Shown here: positions 10,246 through 23,250 of the stretch, piece by piece
Position numbering within the stretch: position 1 is the stretch's first letter
Layout: each line of letters begins with the position of its first letter
Source of the DNA: Meghimatium bilineatum
Taxonomy: Eukaryota; Mollusca; Gastropoda; Stylommatophora; Philomycidae
NCBI GenBank assembly: GCA_034231615.1
Contig: CM067319.1
Span: forward strand, 7,915,391-7,979,390
DNA length: 64,000 nt
Direction of reading: 5' to 3'
Notes under the pieces: generated by a model
The model's input: only the letters and a program-made list of their open reading frames with translations
What the model was told of the DNA's origin: nothing
Database searches by the model: none
Position numbers and translations under genes: made by a program

Positions 10246-10512
10246 GAAGATGAAAGATTGATCAAACTTAACAAAATAAGTAATGATTAAATCAGGAGAA
10301 GATTCGGTATAAGGCCATGCCCAGAATGTAATGAGAAACAACAAATAAAATGGTGTGGACACCATATGAGAATGAAACATAACCAATTACCGACAAGAAC
10401 ATATAACATGAGGATCCGGGTACAAGACAAGAGAAAGACATAGAAAATATGGATAGATAACATCAAGACAACCATGAACAAATATGATTTAAACACAGAC
10501 AAGGCGATACAT
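10233..10512 (+). pseudogene. L-B LINE fragment
   Basis: Composite frames read EMKCLSRR, then EKQQIKWCGHHMRMKHNQLP, TRTYNM and WIDNIKTTMNKYDLNTDKA, the last part of the L-B protein. The family 3' end is missing, and three frames are needed. Confidence 0.65.
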
Positions 10513-11060
10513 GTGTCCTAGGATTTGTTTTTATTTTTTATTATACCTAGGTCATTATTATTTTTTGCTATCTTATCATTAGAACATTAACTATATATTT
10601 TTGTGTACCACGCTTTTACTTATGTCATATTAATTGTTGTATTCGTGTTACCACAGCTCACATCCGATCATTGAGTCCTTTTTTTTTAGCTTTTTAATAA
10701 TTAAGTATGCAAAATGGAAACGTCTCAAGGAAACAAGAAACTAGAAAAATGTTTCGTTGTTTAGCTAGACCGGATTAGTGCGAACCAATTTCTTACTTGG
10801 TCAGTCCACTGTGTATTTGAGATCGTATTTGTGTAAAGGGAGTACGGAACTCCATCACCGCTATTTCATTTTCTATTGACAGAAATTAAGATGGAGTCAG
10901 ACAGAATGTGTTTTTATGGTAATCCATTTTGTAAATTTGAGGAAATGTAGAACTTGTTGAAATGACTAGATATAGTCAAAAATGAATTCTTATTTGGCAA
11001 GATCGCGATGTTTTGGTAGTTGGTTATTTAGTGATATTAGTTGAAGCCAGTTTTGTTGTT
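10513..11060. other. No recognisable feature
   Basis: AT-rich, no coding signal. A 25-bp tandem duplication (GGTGTGGATACTCTAAATGA) marks the junction with L-A at about 11075. Confidence 0.45.
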
Positions 11061-11061
11061 T

Positions 11062-12251
11062 GTGATATACTCTAAATGAAATTGGTGTGGATACTCTAAA
11101 TGAAATTGGTGTGGATATTATCACAGAACTTTGCAATGACATATATGAAGCAGGCTACATACCTAAAGACCTAATATCATCAATATTCATACCACTACCT
11201 AAGAAGCACAGGGCTGTGGACTGTACAGAATATAGAACAATTAGTCTAATGAGTCATTTAACTAAAATACTCCTCAAGATAATACATGAAAGAATTAAGA
11301 ACAAGATAGGCACGGAGGTCGGTGACGAACAATTCGGTTTTAGGAAAAAGAAAGAAACCAGAGGAGCTATACTGAGTATCCGACTAGTGATAGATAAATA
11401 TATAGAAGTCCAACAAGTATCTATATTTGCTTTATAGAGTACATCAAGGCCTTTGACAGAGTCCGGTATGAAAAATTATTCAAATGTCTTCAAGAAATAG
11501 TCATAGATGGAAAAGACATTTGACTGATTAGAAATATATATTTGGAACAAACTGCATCATTAATGTGTGAAACTGCTATTCACCATACATAAAAATAAGA
11601 AGAGGGGTAAGACAAGGATTCATTTAATCACCAAGCCTATTTAATATCTACACAGAGAATATCTTTAAAAATATAGAAGAAATTCCAGGACTCAAGATCA
11701 ATGGTAAAATAATAAACAACATTAGATATGCAGATAACACTGTTCTTTTAGCAGAAAGTGAACATGAACTACAAAGACTAATAGATGAAGTCAATAAATC
11801 AAGTAATGAATATGGACTGGATATAAATATTAAAAAAATAAACACCATTATAATCAGCAAAGATACAGAAGAACAAGAAGTAAACATAAACATACAGGGA
11901 GAGAAACTACAACAAGTAAAACAGTATCAATATCTTGGACACATAGTCACAAATGATGGCAGATGTGAAACAGAAGTTAAAAGGAGAATAGGAATGGCTA
12001 AAAGTACCTTCAATGATATGAGAAAAATATTAACATCTAAACACATTACAGACAAGATAAAAATGAGAATTATAAAATACTACATCTATTAAATATTAAT
12101 ATAGAGCTCAGAAACATGGACATTAAATAAACAGAAGACAGAATTGATACATTTGAGACGTTGGTATATAGGAGAATAGGGAGAACATCATGGAAAGAGA
12201 AGAAAACAAATAAAGAGGTGCCAAAGGCACTTAATATGAAGAACTACTAAG
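11062..12251 (+). pseudogene. L-A LINE reverse transcriptase, 5' part of nest
   Basis: RT domain of an RTE-like non-LTR retrotransposon. The longest open piece (11087-11437) gives SSIFIPLPKKHRAVDCTEYR, TISLMSHLTKILLKIIHERI and EQFGFRKKKETRGAI. Other frames continue with KAFDRVRYEK, then INNIRYADNTVLLAESEHEL (catalytic YADD box changed to YADN), YLGHIVTNDGRCE and SSETWTLN. Stops at 11437 and later, plus frameshifts, make it inactive. The reading is cut at 12251 by a hAT transposon and resumes at 15165; the uninterrupted sequence can be read in the L-A copy at 50.5-51.1 kb. Confidence 0.85.
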
Positions 12252-12433
12252 CAGGGGTGGGCAAACTACGGCTCGCCATTGGATATTGTGCGGCCCTCAA
12301 ACACATTTCTAAATAAACTAACGATCGTCACAAATGATTTTTTCCATTAATATTACGTAGATATCCATTGGAATTTTAATTGACTTTCTTATGTATTAAA
12401 TATACACTTTTTTTCCATTTGACATTTAAATAG

Positions 12434-12573
<140 letters not shown>

Positions 12574-13114
12574 TCAATGAAATTTTACTACGTTTAATAT
12601 GAGTGTTTAATATTGAGTAATTTACTATACTAGAATTGACGTAATTTGATTGGCTGAATGTTTCTCAATGATTATAAGTACCTGGACGATATAATTATAT
12701 AAAGTTTGAAAATTGCCTTTAAAATTATAATTAATTGTTTTTAACTTTTAAGCAGTATGTCGGGATGTATGTTTAGTTTATATTAAAAAGATGTTTCATA
12801 CAAAATAGAATATCGCTAAAAGCTGTTATAATTAATAATACATCGTTACAACAATAATGTATCGTCAGAAATACCCCCCCCCCTCATATCCTACGAATGG
12901 AATGCGCAAATACTCGATTTGCAATCATTTAAGATGCGCAATGCATGGGGAATTCCTGGTGTATTTTAATAACCATCACGTTTGTAGTTTCCATTCATAA
13001 ATTTCCGTATTTATATTGCAACCGAGTTTTCTAAATCTAAATAATTATATTCGCGCTGCGGAAGCACATTTGTTTGTTAGTTAATTTGCAACATTTTAAG
13101 GTTTTTTTATTATA

Positions 13115-14819
13115 ATGAGTGCATCCAAAAAACGTAAGATTGAAGACGAGTGTCGGGTTTTCAAAGACACATGGATTACCAAATATTGTTTTATGCAAGT
13201 TGGCAACAAATCTGTTTGATTGCTTTGTCACGCATAAGTGGCGGTTTTTAAAGAATATAACTTAAAAAGACATTACCAGACAAAACATCCCAATTTCGGA
13301 CACAATCTAACATCTGAAGAATAGAAAAGAAAATGCATGGAGTTGGTAAAAAGTCTGGAGAAACAACAAACTGTGTTTACAAAACAGTCTTCAAGATACC
13401 GCAACAGAGGCCAGTCTGGTGTTGTCACACAAAATTGTGAAATACAACAAGCCATTTTCTGATGGTGAATTTATTAAGGAATGTTTACTAGATGCAACAA
13501 ACATTCTGTGTCTAGAACAAAACAACAAAATTGGCAGTATTACATTATCCAGAAGAACTGTGGTCAGACGTGTTGAAAAGATAAACAATTCTTTTAAACT
13601 CTTTGAAGAGTTACTGAGTGTTGAGTCGATCAAAGACACTACCACTGGCCTCGATATATTCAATGCTGTTAGTAGCTGTATTTAAAGAGCTGGGTTAATG
13701 TGGAACAAGATGGCCAGTATTACAAATGATGGTGCTCGTACTTTAACTGGAAATAACATAGGACTGATAAAGTTGATCAATGATAAGATTAAGTCAGAAT
13801 ACCCTGATCACGTAATATTACCACTTCACTGTGTGATTAATCAGGAAAGTATGTGTAAATCTTTTTTTAAAATTAAGCATGTTATTGACGGAGTTGTCAG
13901 TGTCATAAACATCATGAGATCAAGAGGACTCAATCACAGGCAGCTCAGAGCATTACTAGGCGATCTAGAAACTGAACATTCTGATGTCCTGTACCACAGT
14001 ATAGTTCGATGGTTGAGTCTCGGAAAGGTTTTATGGAGAGTATGGGATTTTAAAAAAGAAATAGTAATGTTTCTAGAAATGAAGGGCATAGAATATGACT
14101 TCAATGCTAACATTGGTGATGCAGAGTGGAAGATTGACTTTATATTTGCCACTGAAATAATGGAAAAGTTAAATGAACTGAATGTTAAACTTCAGAGCAA
14201 TGGTTTGTTTGCACATGAAATGTATGTTCATGTAAAATCATTTCAAGCCAAACTCTCACTGTTTTCCAGACAAGCAAGTGAAAACATGTTTTGTCACTTC
14301 CCTTTGCTGAAACAAGAAACTATTTCTGATCAAATGAGTAAAAAATTCAAAGCTCACTTAGATGTATTGGTTGAAGAATTTGGAAGAAGATTCCAAGATT
14401 TCAAGACCTTGGAGCAGCAATTCAATGTTATCAGTTCTCCTCTCAGTGAAGAAGCTAATAAAGCCACAGAGCACATACAGTTGGAGTTGCTTGAATTACA
14501 AGCCAATTATTACCTGAAGAAATAAAATTAAGTCTGAATAATTGTTGGATTTCTATGATTCTTTGCCTAAACAATCGTTCCCAAACTTTAAAAAACTTTG
14601 CAGCTAAATTTATGTCTAAATTTGGATCTACATATATTTGTGAACAGGCATTTTTTTGGCTGAAAATCAACAAATCTAAGAATAGGTCTTTATTATAACT
14701 TAAATGCAGTCATGCAAATTTATACAAGTAAACTTGTTCCAGATTTCAAAGGAATAATAAAATCTTACAAGCAATTACATACATCTCATTCGAAATTAAT
14801 AATATCAATAAAGTTGTAA
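13115..14819 (+). pseudogene. hAT transposase, GTF2IRD2/ZBED-like, inactivated
   Basis: Start chosen at ATG 13115 (MSASKKRKIEDECRVFKD), the usual N-terminus of this family. It is followed by a BED zinc finger, KEYNLKRHYQTKH; the first cysteine codon there is TGA and a second stop (TAA) follows eight codons on, so the finger is broken. A frameshift near 13420 leads to the RNase-H-like transposase core: SITNDGARTLTG (first catalytic Asp region), LPLHCVINQESMC, IMRSRGLNHRQLRALL, VRWLSLGKVLWRVW, and MELIEL-like LELLELQ. An in-frame TAA at 13683-13685 and another at 14523 interrupt. The C-terminal dimerisation region keeps FGSTYICEQAFF (Glu of the DDE triad expected here) and DFKGIIKSYKQL. The 275-residue open stretch 13698-14525 suggests recent decay. 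Confidence 0.9.
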
Positions 14820-15164
14820 CTGTTGTGACTGTATGTGTATGGTGTTTTTAAAATCGTCATTAAAACCCATATGAACCCATATTGTAACTGTATGCAACAT
14901 AATACTTTTCAAATATTGTTAAAATATTTGCAAAACCTTTTATCCATATTAGAAAATATACTGTTATAGTGTAAGTCTGTTAGAAATGTAATTTATTTCA
15001 GAAGTTATCTACATTATGTAAAACTACCTTTCTTTACAATAAAAATATTTAATTGATTACTTACAGAGAATTGTAAACAAAAATATACATAATATTATAT
15101 GCGGCCCTCCAATAGTTTACAATTTTCAAAGTGGCCCTCTGCACAAATAGTTTGCCCACCCCTG

Positions 15165-15412
15165 ACTATGAGAAATAAAAATCAGGTAAATAAAATATTT
15201 TGGACACATTAAAAGACCTTGTTGAAGACCTTACTTGAAGGTAAAGTCCAAGGGAAGCGAGCAAGAGGTAGATAGAGATACAAGTGGGAGAGTAACATCA
15301 CAAGATGGACAGGTTACAGTCTAGCAGAGTACACCACCAAAACAAGAGACATAGTATGTTGGAGATCTGTTGTAGCCAACCTTCGTTGTGGAGACGGCAC
15401 TTGATGATGATG
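15165..15412 (+). pseudogene. L-A LINE 3' end after the hAT insertion
   Basis: Continues the LINE interrupted at 12251: IKYFGHIKR, LLEGKVQGKRARGR, then VANLRCGDGT and stop, ending in (GAT)n. The same terminal order and (GAT)n tail occur at 51100-51122. Confidence 0.85.
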
Positions 15413-15458
15413 ATAGTTGGTCATTTTGATTATTTGTGATATTATTTACAGCCAGTTT

Positions 15459-15632
15459 CTTCTTCTTCTTCGGCGTTAATTCTCAAACTGGAGCTCTCTT
15501 GTAGCAGGACCATGGTGCTATTAGATTTTCAGCCGGATGTAGTCCATAGAATGGAAATGCGTTGTGTCGCCATTTTATTTGCTCCAATGGCCCGACTCAT
15601 CCGTCCTCGGCGGTGAAACCAATTTGACTACC
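15459..15632 (-). mobile_element. S-A fragment, tail side
   Basis: (CTT)n, then GTTAATTCTCAAACTGG, GCCGGATGTAGTCC and ATGCGTTGTGTCGCC. The part beyond CATCCGTCC is lost. Confidence 0.7.
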
Positions 15633-16125
15633 GGGAAAATGATGAAAAAAGACATCACGTAGACACTGATGTAAAAAGTATACGAGAACAGAAAATATAC
15701 TAACAGATTCACGTAGAGGTTCTTTGTTTCTCTAACATTATACTGATTAATTATTCTCCTTCTAGTTCTGCAGCTTCAGACCAAACAAGAAATATTTTTA
15801 AGCTTCAAAGTCTCGAGGGGGCTGAGGATTGACTTAATTATGCTTGGTTTTTCTACATAATTACTTCACACCAACAGACTAGTATATCGCTTTCCAATAG
15901 TACCTTTCAGAGGAGACAACAAGTCTAAGCTGCAGGATGCTGACACATCCTTACGAAACTGCTCATCAATATATTTTTTAATTGTCCAACGCAGGATGAT
16001 ATTAGAATAATTAGACATCGAAATCAAATAAATGGAGCACACATGTGGAACAATACAACAGCACATCGCACATGCGCATGCATATCCCATACACTGACAT
16101 TTGGTCAAAAGGTATGAATCAACAA
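15633..16125. other. Spacer with an S-E tail remnant
   Basis: GAGGATTGACTTAATTATGC at 15826-15845 matches the outer end of the S-E copies; nothing else is recognised. Confidence 0.4.
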
Positions 16126-16129
16126 TCTA

Positions 16130-16885
16130 CTGGATCAGCAATCAATGAACCATCCAACCAACTAATAAACCAACCATCCAACGAATCAAGAAACCAACCA
16201 CTTACCAACCATCCAACCAAATAATTTACCAATCACATTCCCAACCAGCAATCCAACAAACAAACCAACCATCCAACCAACCAACTAATCTACCAATCAA
16301 ATTCCCAACCAGCCATCCAACAAACAAAACAACCATCTGACCAACTAATCTACCAATCAAATTACCAACCAGCTATCCAACAAACAAACGAATCATCCAT
16401 CCAACCAACACATCAACCAACTATCCAAACAACCAACCAAGCAACCAACCATCCAACTAATCAACCAACTTTCCGACCCACTAATCAACGATTCTACCAA
16501 GCAACCAATCAAAGATCCAACCAATCAATTATCCAAACATGCAAAAAACCCTACTAATCAACGAACCAACCATCTAATCAGCAAACGAATCAACCAATCA
16601 TCCAACCAACCAGCTCATCAATTATCCAGCCATCCAACCAAATCCAAGCAACTATTCAATCACTCAATCAATTAACTATGCAACTAACCATAAAATCAAT
16701 CAACCCTCCAAACAACCAACCAACCGTCCAACCAACCAACCAATCTACTACACAACCACCCAACCACGCAACAAAACAATCAACTAACCATCCAAAAACC
16801 AACTATGTAATCAATCATCTAACCAAGCAATCATTCACCCATCTAACAACCCAAACAACCAACCAACTATCCAAACTGGCAGTGA
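16130..16885 (+). repeat. Degenerate CAAC/CAAT-rich satellite block
   Basis: About 750 bp of imperfect 4-mer-based units (CCAACCAACCAT, ACCAATCA). No single period is dominant. Confidence 0.9.
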
Positions 16886-16939
16886 GTATAATTCGACATT
16901 AGCGTGTAATTTCTCTTTTAATTTAAGATAAGCTCTGAT

Positions 16940-17205
16940 TTGACAAAAGATAAAATGGCCAATGTCTTGACAATGCCGAATGGAGAGCAAAGATTAGCGA
17001 CACTGTAAACTTGACAATTCCGACACGATAACAAAGAATAGCGACACTGAAAACTTGATAATTTCGAAAGGAGAACAAAGAATAGCGACACTGTAAACTT
17101 GGCAATTCCGACACGATAACAAAGAATAGGGACACTGAAAACTTGATAATTTCGAAAGGAGAACAAAGAATAGTGACACTGTAAACTTGACAATTCCGAA
17201 AGGAG
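16940..17205 (+). repeat. 44-bp repeat in alternating A/B dimers
   Basis: Units of 44 bp alternate between two variants, one with GACAATTCCGACACGATAAC and one with GATAATTTCGAAAGGAGAAC, so the higher-order period is 88 bp (A-B-A-B-A'). Confidence 0.88.
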
Positions 17206-17249
17206 AAAATCAAACAGTTAAGCTGTTAACTATAACACGCCACATTATA

Positions 17250-17292
17250 TTCTCCGGACTGCCTCCTGTTAATATATAGGAGTTTGAGAACT
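17250..17292 (+). mobile_element. S-A tail remnant, reverse orientation
   Basis: CTCCGGACTGCCTCCTG and ATAGGAGTTTGAGAAC are the tail-proximal 40 bases of S-A. It is the only copy in this orientation. Confidence 0.6.
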
Positions 17293-17383
17293 CACAGAGG
17301 ACACAAGCTTGCATAGAGTTTGTATATAATAAAATCTTGTTTTAATTTGTATATATCTATATTTTCAACAATGTGAACATAAT

Positions 17384-17413
17384 AATTTTTTTTTTCTATT
17401 CTTCTCTGAACAG
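17384..17413 (+). promoter_or_regulatory. 3' splice site of the GPCR exon
   Basis: A pyrimidine tract (TTTTTTTTTCTATTCTTCTC) precedes CTGAACAG; the exon starts with GAGATGAG at 17414. The upstream reading frame has no TM1, which supports an intron here. Confidence 0.8.
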
Positions 17414-18337
17414 GAGATGAGAAACATCCCGAACATTCTAATCGTGAGTCTCTCCTTCGGTGACTTCCTACTCATTCTGGTCTCCGTACCAGTAACGTCA
17501 GTTATATATACATTTGTGAACTGGCCATTTGGGACAGCGGTGTGCAAAATTAACGAGTATATCCAGACTCTGTCTTTGGGGGTGTCTGTTTTTACCCTGA
17601 CCGCCCTCAGCGCTGACCGTTATGTGGCTATTGTCCAGCCAATGGCTAAGCTAACTGGATGTACTAGAAGATCAACTGTAGGGATCGCTTTGGCGATTTG
17701 GCTTTTTTCAGCAATACTTGCTCTACCAGACGCTGTGTTCTTCACTCAAGAAGTAATACCACCAGTAAACGTTACAGTGTGTAGCTTATTTCCAAATGAG
17801 TTGTTTGACTTGTATAGAAAGATCTATTACGCGACCAGACTTGTTATCTTTTTCATTATTCCAGTTATGACTATTGGCTTCTTTTATGTCATGATGGCAA
17901 GGATGCTGTTTCGGAGTTCTAGAAGCGTCCCGACGGAATCAAAAACGGGGTTAGCTAATTATCACCGCCAGATAGCAGCCAGGAGGAAAGTAGCTCGTGT
18001 CGTGTTGAGCTTCGTCTTAATCTTTATCATCTGCTGGCTGCCTCGTCACATCTTCGTCATGTGGTACTGGTTCGCGACTGATTTATACAACCACTTTTGG
18101 CATACTTTCAAGATAACAGCGTTCTGCTTTCAGTTCATCAATTCGTGCGTCAACCCTTTCGCTCTATACTTCCTTAGTCGACAGTTCAGAATGTACTACA
18201 ACCGATACCTCTTCTGCTGCTGTCGCGGAGTTCGCTATAGCAGCTTGGAGCCGTCGTCTACAATGCAGAACCTGCACGGCGCCACCAGGAGAAGTCCAAC
18301 AAGTACGATCTTGGTTCATTCACAATCTATGTGCTAA
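17414..18337 (+). CDS. Neuropeptide GPCR, bombesin/CCHamide-receptor-like, last exon
   Basis: Terminal exon of a class A GPCR, a plasma-membrane receptor that would signal through G proteins to a peptide ligand. Counting from the Met at 17417 (306 residues): TM2 with Asp16 (D2.50) in SLSFGDFLL; Cys43 before TM3; LSADRY (DRY 67-69); Cys122 in ECL2, which also has an NVT glycosylation sequon at 118; TM6 CWLP 206-209; TM7 NSCVNPFALYFLS, the NPFALY form typical of bombesin and CCHamide receptors; then FRMYYNRYLFCCC with probable palmitoylation cysteines and a short Ser/Thr-rich tail. TM1 and the N-terminus are absent: this Met is internal, and the frame opens at a splice acceptor (17413). No frameshift or stop is present, in contrast to every other ORF around it. 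Bombesin-type versus CCHamide-type cannot be settled from this exon. Confidence 0.92.
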   Translation, partial: EMRNIPNILIVSLSFGDFLLILVSVPVTSVIYTFVNWPFGTAVCKINEYIQTLSLGVSVFTLTALSADRYVAIVQPMAKLTGCTRRSTVGIALAIWLFSAILALPDAVFFTQEVIPPVNVTVCSLFPNELFDLYRKIYYATRLVIFFIIPVMTIGFFYVMMARMLFRSSRSVPTESKTGLANYHRQIAARRKVARVVLSFVLIFIICWLPRHIFVMWYWFATDLYNHFWHTFKITAFCFQFINSCVNPFALYFLSRQFRMYYNRYLFCCCRGVRYSSLEPSSTMQNLHGATRRSPTSTILVHSQSMC

Positions 18338-18396
18338 GCCAACAATGAATGTATACATGTACATAAATCGCTTTGGGGACATGCATGACCGTGACC

Positions 18397-18402
18397 AATA
18401 AA
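18397..18402 (+). promoter_or_regulatory. Poly(A) signal of the GPCR
   Basis: AATAAA lies 60 bases after the stop codon in ACCAATAAACAATATAATA, consistent with a short 3' UTR. Confidence 0.65.
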
Positions 18403-18624
18403 CAATATAATACCCGTGGGACTCACTGGGAAATCTGCCTTCTAAAGTGATTCATTAGACTTTTCACGTGATTTAATTGGCTATAGACACATACACAAAG
18501 TGATTACTGGAAATTAGTGGTCACATGTGTCAATATAGAAGGCTGTTTTCCAATGAGCCAGCAGGTCATATATTGGTTATTGCTAGCGTACATGAGTAGA
18601 GTTCGGTATTTGTCTCCTCGTGGA

Positions 18625-18955
18625 AACAGTAACGGACAAGCCATATACACAGATAGGAAACACTAACGGACAAGCCATATAGACAGATAGGAAACAGTAA
18701 CGGACAAGCCATATAGACAGATAGGAAACAGTAACAGACAAGCCATAACGACATATAGGAAACAGTAACAGACAAGCCATAACGACAGATAGGAAACAGT
18801 AACAGGCAAGCCATAACGACAGATAGGAAACAGTAACGGACAAGCCATATAGACAGCAAACAGTAACAGACAAGCCATAACGACAGATAGGAAAGAGTAA
18901 CGGACAAGCCATATAGACAGGAAACAGTACCGGACAAGCCATATGTTGTTTCTCC
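18625..18955 (+). repeat. 34-bp minisatellite
   Basis: About ten copies of a unit containing GGACAAGCCATATAGACAG and ATAGGAAACAGTAAC, some with CATAACGACAGAT replacing CATATAGACAGAT and some shortened by 8-10 bp. Confidence 0.92.
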
Positions 18956-19039
18956 TTCGCAAGCGAAGATGAGCATGGCATGGAAAAAACAATAAATGTG
19001 ATGAACAAGTAGAAAAAAAAATATTTGTGATCGTCTTAT

Positions 19040-19268
19040 TTGTATCATTGTATCCCACACCTGTCACTTTACCACTCATCCATCGCTGCAGGAAATTGGT
19101 ATCATTGTATCCACACCAGTCACGTTACCACTCATCCATCGCTGCAGGAAATTGGTATCATTGTATCCACACCTGTCACTTTACCACACATCCATCGCTG
19201 CAGGAAATTGGTATCATTGTATCCACACCTGTCACTTTACCACTCATCCATCGCTGCAGGAAATTGGT
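19040..19268 (+). repeat. 56-bp minisatellite
   Basis: Four copies with GGTATCATTGTATCCACACC at the start and CATCCATCGCTGCAGGAAAT at the end, over 95% alike. Confidence 0.92.
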
Positions 19269-19269
19269 G

Positions 19270-19820
19270 TGATGATTGATGAGATGAGGATGAAAGCCAT
19301 GACCTGCGCGATGAAAATTGGATTAAAGTGAGGGAGAGTTGTGCAATGTCGCCAGCCTCACTCTATCTCTCCTCTACACATATGATCTCAGTGGCATGAC
19401 GAACCAAGACGACTGAATTGTGATGAGCTACAGTAGATGAGCAGTGTGCCTTACTGTCTCACCGTGCTCTTTGACGCTCTACGACGCTAGCTGGATGACG
19501 CCTTTCTGACCAGTGTCCCATGTTAATTGAGCTCCTTTGCACAGTCCGCCGCATCCAGACTTTACATGCTGGGCAGGGCATAGGCCCATACATCAGAAAC
19601 TATGGGCACACATCCCATTTGCGCCTTCACTGATTTTAAACGCCGAAGCGGTTTCAGAGGCGTGGTTGCTGTTGCATGCGGACAGCGAATATGATCCACT
19701 AGTGACTGCTAGCTAGAAGAATAGTTAAAGCAGAGTTTGGAGCTATTAGCACTTGAAGACGCCCCTGTTCTACCCAAGTGATCATTATGGACGTTAAACA
19801 TTACTTGATCTTTCTCCGCC
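19270..19820. other. No recognisable feature
   Basis: More balanced base composition than its surroundings, but all frames are broken and I recognise no family. Confidence 0.45.
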
Positions 19821-19821
19821 C

Positions 19822-20704
19822 TTGCCAAAGTTTTCTGACTGAAGACTTGTGACAATGTGCTCATTTCTGACTGAAGACTTGTGACAATGTGCTCATTTCT
19901 GACTGAAGACTTGTGACAATGTGCTCATTTCTGACTGAAGACTTGTGACAAATGTGCTCATTTCTGACTGAAGACTTGTAACAATGTGCTCATTTCTGAC
20001 TGAAGACTTGTAACAATGTGCTCATTTCTGACTGAAGACTTGTAACAATGTGCTCATTTCTGACTGAAGACTTGTGACAATGTGCTCATTTCTGACTGAA
20101 GACTTGTGACAATGTGCTCATTCTGACTGAAGACTTGTGACAATGTGCTCATTTCTGACTGAAGACCTGTGACAATGTGCTCATTTCTGACTGAAGACCT
20201 GTGACAATGTGCTCATTTCTGACTGAAGACTTGTAACAATGTGCTCATTTCTGACTGAAGACTTGTGACAATGTGCTCATTTCTGACTGAAGACCTGTGA
20301 CAATGTGCTCATTTCTGACTGAAGACTTGTAACAATGTGCTCATTTCTGACTGAAGACTTGTAACAATGTGCTCATTTCTGACTGAAGACTTGTAACAAT
20401 GTGCTCATTTCTGACTGAAGACTTGTAACAATGTGCTCATTTCTGACTGAAGACTTGTAACAATGTGCTCATTTCTGACTGAAGACTTGTAACAATGTGC
20501 TCATTTCTGACTGAAGACTTGTAACAATGTGCTCATTTCTGACTGAAGACTTGTGACAATGTGCTCATTTCTGACTGAAGACTTGTGACAATGTGCTCAT
20601 TTCTGACTGAAGACTTGTGACAATGTGCTCATTTCTGACTGAAGACCTGTGACAATGTGCTCATTTCTAACTGAAGACTTGTGACAATGTGCTCATTTCT
20701 AATG
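19822..20704 (+). repeat. 32-bp minisatellite
   Basis: About 27 copies of a unit with TTTCTGACTGAAGACTTGTG and ACAATGTGCTCA. Variants are GTGACAA/GTAACAA and CTTG/CCTG; runs of the same variant lie together (for example six or more GTAACAA units in 20310-20530), suggesting local amplification. Confidence 0.95.
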
Positions 20705-21524
20705 GTTCATTGGGATTATCCTCTAATGTGACTTTTTTTTCCATTGCTCAATCTGTATCGATAGCCGATAGAAATCACGAGAAATGCGCCATATTAGACA
20801 GATACTTCTAACATTAGCCCATATGTCTTATATTTCTGTTTACGTTGCACATTTTCTAATTATATTGGTAAAAAATCGTTCAAGGCCGTGATATCCAGTT
20901 TGACAAGTTTTCAGTAATAGGCTGAACACGTACTGGAATATGATCAGGGGAATCCCTCTATAGCGCAACCTTTTATAACAAATTTCTCTATATAACAACA
21001 ATTTTCAAAATTCCCTATTCTTTTTATTCTTTATTGCCTATTTTGAATATAGCAAATTGTTCTTGCTGCACACATTTTTTAAAGGGTGGGGGGAGGGAAG
21101 AATTTATTCAATCAAGTTGTTACAATGAGATTTGACTGTATGTAGCGAATTTCTTTTATTACTTACATATTTGATCGGTCCCGACCACGATGTTATAACG
21201 AAATGTGACTAGCAATGTTGAAAGGAAATCAGGGTCAATGTGCATTTACAACCGAATCCCGCGACATTTTAAGTTATGTGGACTCATCGGTTCTTATCAT
21301 TCACACTTGACGCTAATGGGATTTTCCGTGATTTTCTTTGGTCACTTTGTGCACACTTTGTGTCAGACATTTAAAATCACGGGAAAATTCAAATGGAATT
21401 ACTTCTGAAGGATGAGTGAGCCCCATAAGTTCACAGGACTATATAACTGACGTTACAACCAACTGTTTCTGTGACGTGGCAAATCCAGGACGATATCTTT
21501 GTGTATCTAGAAAACAGTGATTAA

Positions 21525-21580
<56 letters not shown>

Positions 21581-22440
21581 TTCATTGCGAGTATCAGTGG
21601 GCCACATTTTAACGGAACAAATCATATATTGCTTCACGAAACGGAATTTGATTGAAGGCGCATACATCGCCGCATCCATCGTTTTGTGCGCAACGTTCTG
21701 AGAGCCCCAGCCCCTTCCTGGATGACCCTAACAGTGTGTTGCGCGCAGATCGATTCAGTGGCAGCAGAATTTGCGACTTTCTAATCTCCGAGTCATGGAA
21801 GCTGTATGAAACTACGCATTAAACAGTTGGAATATGGAGGCGTGATGCGGACAATTTTCCCGAAATAAACCCATATATATATATATGGAGATCACAATGT
21901 TGCAAACATGACCTACCTAATATCATAGATGAACGCCAGAGTTTTCTGACTATTGTAAACAATGTTTCCATGGTGACAGTTTGTTTAATTGTTTAGTAAA
22001 TTGTAGTAGAATTACTGTGAGTGAATAAATGATAGGTGGAAGACAAAGAACATTGTGTACAGTTGAACTGTAAAAGATATAAATGTTGTTTATTTAAATA
22101 AATAAAGATTAAACATATCTGTGGTGTAGCGTTCAACCGAGTCCCTCTTCATTAGTACAGTCGTTTTGACACATCGGCAATCATTCAAAACTGACACTGT
22201 TTATTTTTTCCTGTGATTTTCATTGGATGTCGATATACAGTAAGTATAAATAAATCAATGAAAAATCACAATAATAGTTAAATAGCGTCACATTTGGGTG
22301 ATGGTTCTTGATTAGAAAACAGCATAATTTCACAATGGAGTCTCGAATATCTGCTCTGCTTGCCATCAACTATTTACTATTTAGAATCAGTGCCCCAGAC
22401 ATGTGTTGGTTACCACACTTCCTCCCTTTTTCTACACTTC
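20705..22440. other. Long stretch without genes; two (TA)n tracts
   Basis: (TA)n occurs at about 21530-21578 and a short one at 21872-21886, bracketing about 290 bp of less AT-rich DNA (21580-21870). No ORF or family is recognised. Confidence 0.5.
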
Positions 22441-22444
22441 CTCC

Positions 22445-23250
<806 letters not shown>

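Noticed and set aside
19822-20704. CRISPR-like look of regularly repeated 32-bp units
   Set aside because: Units are directly contiguous with no unique spacers; it is a minisatellite in a eukaryotic genome.
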